Of a DNA stretch of 64,000 nt, positions 1-8,314 are shown piece after piece; position 1 is the stretch's first letter, and each line of letters begins with the position of its first letter. Position numbers and translations under genes: made by a program. Under the pieces are notes generated by a model. The model worked only from the letters and a program-made list of their open reading frames with translations. It did no database searches and was not told where the DNA came from. Source of the stretch: Neoroseomonas lacus (GTDB lineage: Bacteria; Pseudomonadota; Alphaproteobacteria; Acetobacterales; Acetobacteraceae); assembly GCF_014644535.1 (NCBI RefSeq), contig NZ_BMKW01000003.1, positions 372,001 to 436,000 on the forward strand, read 5' to 3'.

Positions 1-135
1 CGCCGCCTGCTTGAAGGGCTGGAGCTGCTCGTTCTCCAGCGCGGTATAGACGGTCAGCCGGGTGCGCTGCTGCGCCTGGGCGGCGGCCGGCAGCACGCCG
101 GCTAGGGCGATAGCGATAAGGGCAAGGCGGCGCAT
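1..135 (-). CDS. 5' fragment of a periplasmic solute-binding protein, probably phosphonate-type ABC importer
   Basis: Only the first 45 codons are in the window; the gene continues beyond the left edge. The product opens with a signal peptide (Arg-Arg followed by a Leu/Ala/Ile-rich core and an Ala-x-Ala region ending in AAAQAQ). The mature start LTVYTALENEQLQPF is typical of binding proteins of the iron(III)/2-aminoethylphosphonate type. It lies directly downstream, on the same strand, of phnX and an aminophosphonate-associated FAD oxidoreductase, so uptake of 2-aminoethylphosphonate or a relative is the likely job. The ligand is inferred from context; the rest of the transporter is outside the window. 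Confidence 0.7.
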   Translation of the reverse strand, partial: MRRLALIAIALAGVLPAAAQAQQRTRLTVYTALENEQLQPFKQAA

Positions 136-218
136 GCGTTAGCTCCCGTCATTGTGCGGTGGCCGTGCCTAGCGTGCTCCCCAAGTCGTTAGTGTGACAC
201 GTGGATTGCGGTTCCGTG

Positions 219-1043
219 TCAACTCCGTTCCACGAGGCCCGGCGTCTCGCTGGCGGCCAGCCGCGCCTCAACATGGGCGATGACGTCGGGCAGTTCGGCG
301 ATGGAATCGACCACCAGATGCGCCCCGGCGCGCAGCAGCGTCTCGGTCGCCTCGCGCCGCAACGCCTCGCGCGCGGAAGGTTCAAGCGCCGCCAGCTCCG
401 CCGCCGACAGCCCCGCCATATTGCCCGACAGCGACAGCCCCACGGCCCAGCACCCCGCCGCGCGCGCCTCGCCGATCCCCGGCGGCGTGTCGTCCAGTTT
501 CACCACCGCACTCGCCGGCCAGACGCCCATGGCCGACATTGCATGCCACATCTGCAAGGGTGCCGGCCGCCCGGCGGCGAGGTCCCCGGCGCAGACCATC
601 ACCTCCGGCACGAACCCTTGTGCGGCGGCAAGCGGCGCCAGTCGTTCCATGATCGGCCGCGTATAGTCGGTGGTGGAGCCGATGCGGATGCCGCGCCCCG
701 CGCACCAGTCGAGCGCCGCCTTCGCCCCGGGGATCAGCGCGCTATGCGCCTCGACCGCCGCGACGTTCACCGGCTCGAAGATGTCGAAGATGGCGTCGAT
801 CGCCGCCTCGTCGAAATCCTTCCCATGCTTGGCCCGCCAGGCGGCCGCGACGGCCGGCGCGGTGCCGACGAGCCGGATATGGTCGCGCTTGGCCATCCCC
901 ATCGGCCCGCGCGCATCGGTGATGGAAATCGCCACCCCCATCCGCGCGAACGCCTCGACGAAGGCGCCCATCGGCGCCCGGCTGCCATGGTCGAGCACGG
1001 TGCCCGCCCAATCGACGATGACGGCTTTGACGGTACGGGTCAT
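219..1043 (-). CDS. phnX: Phosphonoacetaldehyde hydrolase (phosphonatase)
   Basis: Predicted 274 aa, close to the usual 265-275 aa of PhnX, a haloacid-dehalogenase-superfamily enzyme that cleaves the C-P bond of phosphonoacetaldehyde to acetaldehyde and phosphate. The nucleophile motif DWAGT is at residues 11-15. The Schiff-base lysine characteristic of phosphonatases is seen as K52 in MGMAKRDH. GSTTDYTR and KLDDTPPGIGEA supply the later HAD motifs. The ATG at 1043 overlaps the stop of the upstream FAD oxidoreductase by 4 nt, which fixes the start and implies translational coupling. A longer in-frame reading upstream is only the shadow of the neighbour. It would complete 2-aminoethylphosphonate breakdown once the amine has been oxidised. 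Confidence 0.93.
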   Translation of the reverse strand: MTRTVKAVIVDWAGTVLDHGSRAPMGAFVEAFARMGVAISITDARGPMGMAKRDHIRLVGTAPAVAAAWRAKHGKDFDEAAIDAIFDIFEPVNVAAVEAHSALIPGAKAALDWCAGRGIRIGSTTDYTRPIMERLAPLAAAQGFVPEVMVCAGDLAAGRPAPLQMWHAMSAMGVWPASAVVKLDDTPPGIGEARAAGCWAVGLSLSGNMAGLSAAELAALEPSAREALRREATETLLRAGAHLVVDSIAELPDVIAHVEARLAASETPGLVERS

Positions 1044-2152
1044 GGGTTCGCCTCGAAATCGGCCAGCACGTCCTCGGCGAGGCCGAAGGCGGTGGAGGCT
1101 CCGGTGCCGGAGGTGACGGAAACCAGGCGCACGCCCGGCGCGGGCGCCTCGAAGAAGGCATCCTCCGGCCCGGACGGATACAGCCCCGTCCAGCGCTCGA
1201 CGAAGCGCGGTGCCGGCAGATCCAACACGCGCTGCGCCTCGCGGATGATCAGCGCATCGACATGCTCGGGCTGGAACGGGTCCGGCGTCGGCCCGTAATG
1301 GTGGCTGTCCCCCACCACCAGCGACCCGTCCGCCCCCTGCACGACGATCAGGTGGACGCCGTGTTCCAGCTCCTCCGCCTGCTCGGCTGCGAGCCGCGCG
1401 CGCAAGGCGGGCAGGGAGGGACATTCGGCATAACCGCGATAGCGATGCAGCCCGAGGTCGCTCATCACCGGCGCGCTCATCCGCCAGCCGGGATCGGCCA
1501 GGCGCAGCATGTGCAGCTTGCACAGCGTCACCTCGCGCCGCGCGAAGCTGTCAGGGAACAGCGTCGCGAGATCGGCGCCAGGGCAGACCACGATGCGCGG
1601 CGCGCGGAAGCTCCCGCGTGTCGTCTCCACCACGCCCGTGCCGACCGCATGCACTGCGATCCGCCGAACAAACCGTACCCCAAGCGCGCCTTCCATCCAG
1701 GCTGCCAGCAGCGGAATCGCATCGCGGCTTTCGACGCGCAGTTCATGCGGGCTGTGCAGCGCCGCCAGCAGGTCGGCCCCGCGCAGTGGCGCCGGGATCT
1801 CCGCCCCGCGAAGCACCGTGCAGCCGCCGCCCATCGGTCCGGCGGCGAATTCCTCGATCACCGCGACCGCTTCCGGCCGCCGCACCGCCATCAACAACCC
1901 GCGCTGATGTACGGCGATGCCGGCCAGCGGCGCGACCTCCGCCCAGACCTCCCGCGCCCGCCGCGCGCGCCGCCAAGTATGTGGCGCGCCCTGGCCGGTC
2001 ACGGTGACGAAGCCGAAATTGCGGATGCTCGCGCCATTGGCCTGCGCATCGCGGTCAATCACCGTGACGCGCTGCCCCGCGCGCGCCGCGTGCAGCGCAT
2101 GTGCAAGCCCGACTATGCCGGCGCCGACAACGACAAGGTCCGAATCGTCCAT
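1040..2152 (-). CDS. Phosphonate-associated FAD-dependent oxidoreductase (TIGR03364/DadA-like)
   Basis: Predicted 370 aa. The N-terminus has a Rossmann FAD-binding motif, LVVVGAGIVGLAHALHAA, ending with an acidic residue in VIDRD; the rest resembles glycine/D-amino-acid oxidase-type flavoproteins. The family named TIGR03364 is recurrently found beside phosphonatases. Members are thought to deaminate modified aminophosphonates such as N-methyl- or 1-hydroxy-2-aminoethylphosphonate to phosphonoacetaldehyde. Here it is the first gene of a minus-strand operon followed, with a 4-nt overlap, by phnX, its expected downstream enzyme. The exact substrate cannot be read from sequence. Confidence 0.85.
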   Translation of the reverse strand: MDDSDLVVVGAGIVGLAHALHAARAGQRVTVIDRDAQANGASIRNFGFVTVTGQGAPHTWRRARRAREVWAEVAPLAGIAVHQRGLLMAVRRPEAVAVIEEFAAGPMGGGCTVLRGAEIPAPLRGADLLAALHSPHELRVESRDAIPLLAAWMEGALGVRFVRRIAVHAVGTGVVETTRGSFRAPRIVVCPGADLATLFPDSFARREVTLCKLHMLRLADPGWRMSAPVMSDLGLHRYRGYAECPSLPALRARLAAEQAEELEHGVHLIVVQGADGSLVVGDSHHYGPTPDPFQPEHVDALIIREAQRVLDLPAPRFVERWTGLYPSGPEDAFFEAPAPGVRLVSVTSGTGASTAFGLAEDVLADFEANP

Positions 2153-2407
2153 CCACGATGCCTAGCACGCCCCGCGCGCATCGACCCGCATGGTCGCGTG
2201 ACACGCCCACCCCGCCTCAGGTCCCCCGGTCCGATGCCCAGCATCGGGCTGCGAGCGCGCAGCGCGACCGCGCCCAACCCGCCTGCCGCCGCCAGCGCAC
2301 CGGTTCACGGCGCGCCAGCCAAGCACGCGCATGCGTGCGCCGGCGCCTGAGGCAAAAGGAAGCTGACTGCGCCGGCGCCCAAACCACGCCAGTCAGCCCA
2401 GCGCCCC

Positions 2408-3244
2408 CTACCGCGCCCCAAGCACCCCGGCGCAGGCCGCGGGCATCACCGGTCTTGGCCCCGGTCGCCGTGGCTGCGGTCGGCGCGCTTCCGGCGTGAA
2501 CCACCAGGCGAGCGTCGCGTCGCAGCCATCGCCCGGCGGCGGCGGCATGATGCCGCGACACTCCGGCTGATCGGCCGGGCAGGGCAGGCGGATATGCATG
2601 TGCGAATCATGCCCCCGCCACGGCCGTACGCGGCGCAGCCAGGCCTCCCCGCCATGCCGGCGACACAGCTCCTGCTTGATCGCCGGGTTGACCAGCAGCC
2701 GGTCGAGCCCCGGCATCTGCGCCGCCAGGCGGATCAACGCGACATGCCGTTCGGTGAAGCGCGCCGGGTCCACCCCCGATCCATCCGGCAACACCAGCGA
2801 CACTTCGGGGATGCGTTCGCGCTGCGACGCGGGCACCAGCGGCTTCGCGTTCAGGTCGAGCCAGATGTCGGCATCGATGCCGGCCTGGTGGCTGGCATGG
2901 CCAAAGGTCATCGGCCCGCCGCGCGGCTGCGACAGGTCGCCGATCCACAGGTCCGGCAATCCCTGCGCCCGTGCCCGCCCCGCGAAGGCCGCGACCCAGG
3001 CGACCATGGCCGGATGCCCCCAGTGCCGGTTGCGCGACACGCGCACCGACTGCCACCCCGGCCCGTCATCCGGCAATTCCACCGCGCCGGCGATGCAGCC
3101 CAGCCCCGTGCTGCCGATGATGCGCACCGGCCCCGGCGCCGGCGTCGCCACCGCGCCCCAGCTCTCGGCCCGCGAAATGTCCTGCGCCATCGCGGCGCCA
3201 TGTCCGAGCAGCGCCACCAGGACGCCGAGAAGTGCCTTGCCCAT
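2408..3244 (-). CDS. mepA: Penicillin-insensitive murein endopeptidase
   Basis: Predicted 278 aa (E. coli MepA is about 274). A signal peptide (LLGVLVALLGHGAAMAQ) directs it to the periplasm, where this LAS-family zinc enzyme cleaves D-Ala-meso-DAP cross-links in peptidoglycan. Family motifs are visible: the metal-binding block GHASHQAGIDADIWLD, and the C-terminal HDSHMHIRLPC block followed by the family's Cys-rich stretch. The C-terminal 25 residues are Arg/Pro-rich and probably disordered. It stands alone on the minus strand between the phosphonate operon and galE. Confidence 0.93.
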   Translation of the reverse strand: MGKALLGVLVALLGHGAAMAQDISRAESWGAVATPAPGPVRIIGSTGLGCIAGAVELPDDGPGWQSVRVSRNRHWGHPAMVAWVAAFAGRARAQGLPDLWIGDLSQPRGGPMTFGHASHQAGIDADIWLDLNAKPLVPASQRERIPEVSLVLPDGSGVDPARFTERHVALIRLAAQMPGLDRLLVNPAIKQELCRRHGGEAWLRRVRPWRGHDSHMHIRLPCPADQPECRGIMPPPPGDGCDATLAWWFTPEARRPQPRRPGPRPVMPAACAGVLGAR

Positions 3245-3317
3245 GCCCGATTGCTAGAGCAGATCGTGCCCGGGCGGAAACGCACCGTTCCATGACCGCG
3301 CCTGCCGGAGGATTGCC

Positions 3318-4313
3318 TTGCCCCGTTACCTGGTTACCGGCGGTGCCGGTTTCGTCGGCAGCCATGCCGTGCTCGCCTTGCTCGACCGCGGGGATGAAGT
3401 GGTGGTCCTCGACAACCTGACCCAGGGCCACCGGGCCGCCGTGCCCGCCGGCGTCACGCTGGTGGAGGCCGAACTCGCCGACACGCGGCGCCTCGCCGAG
3501 GTCTTCGCCGCCTGGCGCTTCGATGCCGTGCTGCATTTCGCCGCCCTGTCCATCGTCGGCGCCAGCATGCGCGAACCGCTGCACTACATCGCCGAGAACG
3601 TCGCCCATTCGCTGCGCCTGGCGGACGCCGCGATCAAGGCCGGCTGCCTCCGATTCGTGCTGTCCTCCACTGCCGCTCTGTTCGGTGACCCCGACCGCGT
3701 GCCGATCGACGAGGAGTGCCGCATCGCCCCCTCCAACCCCTATGGCGACAGCAAGCGCATGGTCGAGGAAGGCCTCGCCTGGGCGGGTCGCATCCACGGG
3801 CTGCGCACTGCCGCGTTGCGCTATTTCAACGCCGCCGGCGCCGACCCGGGCGGCCGCGCCGGCGAAGACCATGACCCCGAGACGCATCTCGTCCCCCTGG
3901 CGATCGACGCCGCCCTGGGGCGCCGCCCGGCGCTGACGGTGTTCGGTGACGACTACCCGACCGCGGACGGCACCTGCATCCGCGACTACGTCCACGTCAC
4001 CGACCTTGCCCAGGCGCATCTGGCGGCGCTGTCGCGCCTCGAGACGCATGGCAGCTGCCGCTACAACATCGGCAACGGCAACGGCGCCTCGGTGAAGCAG
4101 GTGATCGCGGCGGTCGAACGCGTCAGCGGGCGTCCTGTGCCGCACAGCATCGGCCCGCGCCGCGAGGGCGACCCGGCCGTGCTGGTCGCCGCCAGCAACC
4201 GCCTGCGCTCCGAGACCGGCTGGGCACCGCGGCATGGGTCGCTTGACGAGATCGTCCGCACTGCCTGGGCCTGGCGCGAAGCGCACCCGCAGGGCTACGC
4301 GGACCGCTCATAA
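3318..4313 (+). CDS. galE: UDP-glucose 4-epimerase
   Basis: Predicted 331 aa, the usual GalE length. This extended short-chain dehydrogenase interconverts UDP-glucose and UDP-galactose in the cytoplasm for surface polysaccharide synthesis. Seen: NAD-binding TGGAGFVGSH at the N-terminus, Ser116-Ser117-Thr118, and the catalytic pair Y142-x3-K146 in NPYGDSK, then FNAAGADP and the C-terminal GWAPRHGS region. The start is a TTG at 3318 with a clear GGAGG at 3307-3311, 6 nt upstream; the next Met is too far inside the NAD fold. A hairpin just after the stop probably ends the transcript. Confidence 0.93.
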   Translation: MPRYLVTGGAGFVGSHAVLALLDRGDEVVVLDNLTQGHRAAVPAGVTLVEAELADTRRLAEVFAAWRFDAVLHFAALSIVGASMREPLHYIAENVAHSLRLADAAIKAGCLRFVLSSTAALFGDPDRVPIDEECRIAPSNPYGDSKRMVEEGLAWAGRIHGLRTAALRYFNAAGADPGGRAGEDHDPETHLVPLAIDAALGRRPALTVFGDDYPTADGTCIRDYVHVTDLAQAHLAALSRLETHGSCRYNIGNGNGASVKQVIAAVERVSGRPVPHSIGPRREGDPAVLVAASNRLRSETGWAPRHGSLDEIVRTAWAWREAHPQGYADRS

Positions 4314-4319
4314 GGCCCG

Positions 4320-4337
4320 GAAGGGCAAAGCCCCTTC
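4320..4337 (+). terminator. Hairpin after galE
   Basis: GAAGGGC and GCCCCTTC around an AAA loop form a short stem with one bulge, a few bases after the galE stop. There is no strong T-tract, so the terminator role is inferred from position. Confidence 0.45.
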
Positions 4338-4476
4338 ACTCGCCACTGGGAGCCCCTCGGCCCAAGGTCCGCTGGACACGAATGCCTGGCGCTGGGCGCC
4401 TCAGCCAGGATCAGCGCCAAGACCCGCCGCCACGCAGCATGCGCGTGACGAGGGAGCAGCCTGCCGGCATTACCGC

Positions 4477-4547
4477 GCACCAAAAAATGGCTTTCCAAAT
4501 AACCCTGTCATCTGGTGGGGTGGCTTGGAGGGGCAAAGCCCCTCCAA
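4477..4547. repeat. Dispersed intergenic repeat, copy 1 (convergent junction)
   Basis: The first 24 nt (4477-4500, core AAATGGCTTTCCAAAT) match 37096-37119 at 23 positions; the next 23 nt match at 18. The left end (GCACCA..AATG) can pair imperfectly with CATCTGGTG at 4509-4517. A perfect 10-bp hairpin, TTGGAGGGGC-AAA-GCCCCTCCAA (4525-4547), follows. The element sits between galE (plus) and the 98-aa gene (minus), which converge, so it may act as a bidirectional terminator. No ORF is visible in it. Confidence 0.65.
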
Positions 4548-4559
4548 CCTTCGCCGCGA

Positions 4560-4856
4560 TCAACCGTCGAAGCGAAACGCCCCGCTCGGCGCCGGCGCTG
4601 CTTCGGGTGCGGCGGCCGGTGCCGGCGCCTGCTGCTGCTGCGCCACCTGCGCGCGCACCCGTTCCTCGATCTGCTTCAGCAGGTTGCCCATGCCGTTCAC
4701 CAGCGAGGGCAACTGCGTCACCGGCACGCACAGCATCCCACAGGGCTGCGCCTTGCCGTCGGCTCCGGTCACGGCCAGCGTGATGCGGGCGACGCCATGC
4801 GCGACCTGCGCCTCAACGACACCATCGGCGAAAATCGTGGGACGGGAATCGGCCAT
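4560..4856 (-). CDS. Small protein of unknown function at the end of the type I secretion operon
   Basis: Predicted 98 aa with no signal peptide or membrane segment. The first 70 residues look like a compact alpha/beta fold (IFADGVVEAQVAHGVARITL, then VPVTQLPSLVNGMGNLLKQ). The tail is low-complexity Gln/Ala/Pro. I do not recognise a named family, though the layout recalls small DUF3467-like proteins. It follows the HlyD-type adaptor by 14 nt on the same strand, so it is probably co-expressed with the secretion genes as an accessory or regulator. That role is inferred from position only. Confidence 0.75.
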   Translation of the reverse strand: MADSRPTIFADGVVEAQVAHGVARITLAVTGADGKAQPCGMLCVPVTQLPSLVNGMGNLLKQIEERVRAQVAQQQQAPAPAAAPEAAPAPSGAFRFDG

Positions 4857-4870
4857 GGTCGTGAAATTCC

Positions 4871-6268
4871 TTACTGCTCGCGGAAGGCGCGGGTGAAGCT
4901 GTCGAGGATCGGCTGCGTGATATAGCGCATGAACGATCTCTCGCCGATCTGTATCATCGCTTCAACCGGCATGCCCGGCACGAGATGCACGCCCGGCAGC
5001 CGCGCCAGCTGCTCGGGGTCGATCAGGATCTGCGCGCGGTAATAGGTTGCGCGCGTCCGGTCATCCATCGTCACGTCCTGCGCGACGAAGATGACATGTC
5101 CATGAAGATACGGCACCAGCCGCTGCTTGAAGGCCGGCAGCCGCACTTCCGCCTGCAGCCCGACATGCACCACGTCGATGTCGAAGGGCTGCACGTTGAC
5201 CTCGGCGACCAGGCGGTCCTGCACCGGCACCAGGTCCATCACCGGGTCGCCTGGGCGCACCACCGCTCCCACCGTGAACAGCCGCAGGTTCAGGATGGTG
5301 CCATCCTCGGGCGCGAGGATGTCGCGCCGCACCGCAATGTCGCGTGCGGCGCGCAGGCGCTCCTCCACCTCGGCCAGGCGGGTCTGGATGTCGCGCTGCT
5401 CGGCGGCGGCCTCCTGCCGCCGCTGGTTGACGATGCTGGCGATCGACCCGCGCGCCTCGGCGATGCTTTCGCGCGCCCGGTCGAGCTGCCCCTGCAGGTC
5501 GATCCCCTGGCCCTCCAGCGCCGCCGCGCTGCGTTGCAGCGCAAGCAGCGTCGGCAACCGCTGCAACCCCTGCTGCACCAGCGTGCGCGTCATCTCCTCC
5601 TCCTGCCGGATCAGCGTGAGCTGCCGCTGCTGGGCGCGCAGCTGCCCGGTGGCGCCGGCGATGATCGCCTCCTGCTGGCCGACCCGCGCCTCCTGCACCG
5701 AGACCTGGCTGACGATGGAGGCACGCCGCGCCTCGAACACCGCGCTCTGGCCAGCCATCGCGTCCTGCGCGCGCGGCTCGGTCGCCTCGCGCAGCTCGGC
5801 CGGGTAATCGACGCCGCGCGCATCTCCGAGTTCGGCGGTGAGCCGCGCATCCTGCGCCATCATCGACCAGCGCTGGCTGCGCAGCGTCTCGAGGTCGCTG
5901 CCGGCACGCACGTCATCGAGGCGCATCAGCGGCTGGCCGGCTCGCACCCGGTCGCCGTCGCGCACCAGGATCTCGCGCACGATGCCGCCTTCCAGATGCT
6001 GGATGGTGCGTCGCGTACCCTCGACCTTGATCATGCCCGGCGCGATCGCCGCTTCAGACAGCGGCGCAATCACCGACCACGCGACGAAGGCGCCGACGAA
6101 CAGCGCAATCGCCACGAAGCCGAACATCGCCGTGCCGCGGGTGCGCGGATGGGCGGCGACCGGCGGCGCGGCCGGCAGGGTGAGGGTGACCGGCGGCAGC
6201 GGTTCGCGGCGCGGCACCACCTCCTGGTTGGCGGCGGGCGGCGGCAGCACGGGGGCCGGCGCGCTCAT
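4871..6268 (-). CDS. HlyD/PrsE-family type I secretion membrane-fusion protein
   Basis: Predicted 465 aa, the usual size of adaptor subunits that link the inner-membrane ABC exporter to a TolC-type outer-membrane channel. Residues 1-45 are a cytoplasmic, Pro-rich segment. One membrane helix follows (about 46-70, FGFVAIALFVGAFVAWSVI), then the HlyD lipoyl half-motifs, a long coiled-coil rich in Gln/Arg/Glu (about 95-320), and the conserved end (VPGMPVEAMIQIGERSFMRY) shared by PrsE/LapC-like adaptors. The ATG overlaps the stop of the upstream ABC gene by 4 nt. No TolC homologue or RTX-type substrate is encoded nearby. Confidence 0.92.
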   Translation of the reverse strand: MSAPAPVLPPPAANQEVVPRREPLPPVTLTLPAAPPVAAHPRTRGTAMFGFVAIALFVGAFVAWSVIAPLSEAAIAPGMIKVEGTRRTIQHLEGGIVREILVRDGDRVRAGQPLMRLDDVRAGSDLETLRSQRWSMMAQDARLTAELGDARGVDYPAELREATEPRAQDAMAGQSAVFEARRASIVSQVSVQEARVGQQEAIIAGATGQLRAQQRQLTLIRQEEEMTRTLVQQGLQRLPTLLALQRSAAALEGQGIDLQGQLDRARESIAEARGSIASIVNQRRQEAAAEQRDIQTRLAEVEERLRAARDIAVRRDILAPEDGTILNLRLFTVGAVVRPGDPVMDLVPVQDRLVAEVNVQPFDIDVVHVGLQAEVRLPAFKQRLVPYLHGHVIFVAQDVTMDDRTRATYYRAQILIDPEQLARLPGVHLVPGMPVEAMIQIGERSFMRYITQPILDSFTRAFREQ

Positions 6269-8028
6269 GCCTGCACCTCCCGGCCTTCGGCCTGCTTCGC
6301 CGGAGCGGGGATCGGGGTCGGCTGAGCGGGTTTCATGATCTTCTTCAACACCTCGGCGCGCGGGCCGAACATCTCGACAGCGCCTTCACGCATCACCAGC
6401 ACCTTCTCCACCCCCTGCACCAGCACCGGGCGATGGGAGACCAGCACCACGGTGATGCCGCGCCGTCGCAGCTCCTGCAGCGCGCCGAGCAGCGCGGCCT
6501 CGGAATCGCCGTCGAGGTTCGAGTTGGGTTCGTCCAGCACGATGAATTTCGGGTTGCCGAACATGGCGCGGGCAAGACCGACCTGCTGGCGCTGGCCACC
6601 CGACAGATGCTGGCCGCCTTCGCCGATCTCGGTGTCATAGGCCTTGGGCAGGCGCAGGATCATCTCATGCGCGCCGGCCAGCTTCGCCGCATCGAACACG
6701 TCCTCCGGCGAGGCCTCCGCCATGCGGGCGATATTGTCGAAGATGGTGCCGTCGAACAGCTCCACATCCTGCGGCAGATAGCCGACATGGCGGCCGAAAT
6801 CCTCGCGCTGCCAAGTGTACACGTCGGCGCCATCGAGCCGGACATTGCCCGAGGCCGGCTGCAGCGTGCCCGTCAGCAGCCGGATCAGCGTGGTCTTGCC
6901 GGCCGCCGAGGGGCCGATCACCGCCAGGCTCTCCCCGGCATCCAGCGTGAAGGCCACGCCCTTGACCACCGCCACGGTGCTGCCGGGGAAGCCATAGGTG
7001 ACGCGCTCCACCGCCAGCTTGCCGGTCGGCGGGGGCAGCGGCATGCCCGGCGGCCGCAGCCGCGGCATCACCAGGAAAGCCTGCAGCCGCCTCCAGGACT
7101 GGCGCGCCTGCACCAGCTGCTTCCAGCCGCCGATCATCTGTTCCACCGGCGCGAGCGCCCGGCCCATGATGATCGAGGCGGCAATCGAGGCACCGGAGGT
7201 CAGTTCCTGCCCGAGCACGAGATACGCACCGATACCCAGGATGGCGATCTGTACCGCCAGGCGGCAGAATTTGGTGATCGCCAGCAGCGGCCCGGCCCGG
7301 TCCATCGCCCGGTTCATCGGGCCCGACATCTCGACCACGCCCAGCCGCCAGCGCGCCATCACCGCCGGCAGCATGCCCATGCTGTCGATCACCTCCGCAT
7401 TGCGGACGATTGAATCGGCCCGCCGCTGGTTCGACATCGCCGCGGTATTGGCCTCGCGCAGCAGCTTCGAGGTGCTGACCTCATTGAGCAGCGTCAGCCC
7501 CAGCAACAGCACCGCGCCGCCCAGCGCCACAATGCCGAGCACCGGGTGCAGCATGAAGATCACCAGCAGGAAGACCGGCACCCAGGGCACGTCATACAGC
7601 GCCAGCGCGCCGGGGGAGGCGATGAAGCCGCGGCAGACGGCGAGGTCGCGCAGCGCCTCCATCCGGTAGGCGCGGCCGCGCAACTGGCTCTCCACCGCGC
7701 GGGCGAAGCCCTCGGGGGCGACCTTCTCCTCGATCCAGGCGCCGATGCGCTGCATGATGCGCGACCGGGCGGCTTCGAGCACCGCCAGCAGCCCGACCGC
7801 CGCGACGGCGATCAACGTCAGGTAGATCAGCGTGTTGAGATTGCGCGTCGCCAGCACGCGGTCGAACACCTGCATCATGTAGAGCGAGACGGTCAGCTGC
7901 AGCGCATTGACCACGCCCGAGAAGACGCCGACCGCGACGAACTGTGCGCGGCAGGCCGCGACGGCGCGGGCGAGCGGCGTCTCGGCGGGCTTGCTCTCGC
8001 CGAGGAGAACTCTGGGATCAACCGCCAT
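6265..8028 (-). CDS. Type I secretion system permease/ATPase (PrsD family)
   Basis: Predicted 587 aa. An N-terminal transmembrane domain (roughly residues 30-300) is fused to an ABC ATPase: Walker A GPSAAGKTT near residue 371, signature LSGGQRQQVGLARA, Walker B FIVLDEPNSNLD, and a switch His in VLVSHR. The TM domain starts right away without a C39-peptidase domain, which fits exporters of RTX or surface proteins rather than bacteriocins. It is the first gene of the minus-strand operon ABC-adaptor-98 aa. The cargo gene is not adjacent, so its identity is open. Confidence 0.93.
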   Translation of the reverse strand: MAVDPRVLLGESKPAETPLARAVAACRAQFVAVGVFSGVVNALQLTVSLYMMQVFDRVLATRNLNTLIYLTLIAVAAVGLLAVLEAARSRIMQRIGAWIEEKVAPEGFARAVESQLRGRAYRMEALRDLAVCRGFIASPGALALYDVPWVPVFLLVIFMLHPVLGIVALGGAVLLLGLTLLNEVSTSKLLREANTAAMSNQRRADSIVRNAEVIDSMGMLPAVMARWRLGVVEMSGPMNRAMDRAGPLLAITKFCRLAVQIAILGIGAYLVLGQELTSGASIAASIIMGRALAPVEQMIGGWKQLVQARQSWRRLQAFLVMPRLRPPGMPLPPPTGKLAVERVTYGFPGSTVAVVKGVAFTLDAGESLAVIGPSAAGKTTLIRLLTGTLQPASGNVRLDGADVYTWQREDFGRHVGYLPQDVELFDGTIFDNIARMAEASPEDVFDAAKLAGAHEMILRLPKAYDTEIGEGGQHLSGGQRQQVGLARAMFGNPKFIVLDEPNSNLDGDSEAALLGALQELRRRGITVVLVSHRPVLVQGVEKVLVMREGAVEMFGPRAEVLKKIMKPAQPTPIPAPAKQAEGREVQA

Positions 8029-8314
8029 GGAATATTGCCTTCGCCCGTCGATTTTGTCCGGGATGACCCGGACACGGTGTCATGTCTGCCGCGTCGCGGC
8101 CGTGCCATTCTGCTGCGCAACTTTGTGCCACGCGCCGGCGAAGCCTTCCCTAATGCAGCGCAGCGCGCAAAAAAAGGCGGCTATTCATGGAGTTGCTTCC
8201 AGAGGAATGATTCGGGAACAGCCTGTGAGCCTCCGCATGCCGTGCGTTTGATGTAGCAGACAATGCTCACACATATGAAATTTCGTTGCGGCAATATTGA
8301 AAGGTTGTGCAGTC
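8029..8314. promoter_or_regulatory. Divergent control region between the secretion operon and the glycosyltransferase
   Basis: This 286-bp gene-free stretch is distinctly AT-richer on its right half (8200-8314) and must hold promoters for both directions. A loose match to a housekeeping promoter for the rightward gene is TTGATG near 8248 and CATATG about 18 nt later. A run of seven A residues lies near 8171. No operator palindrome stands out. Confidence 0.35.
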
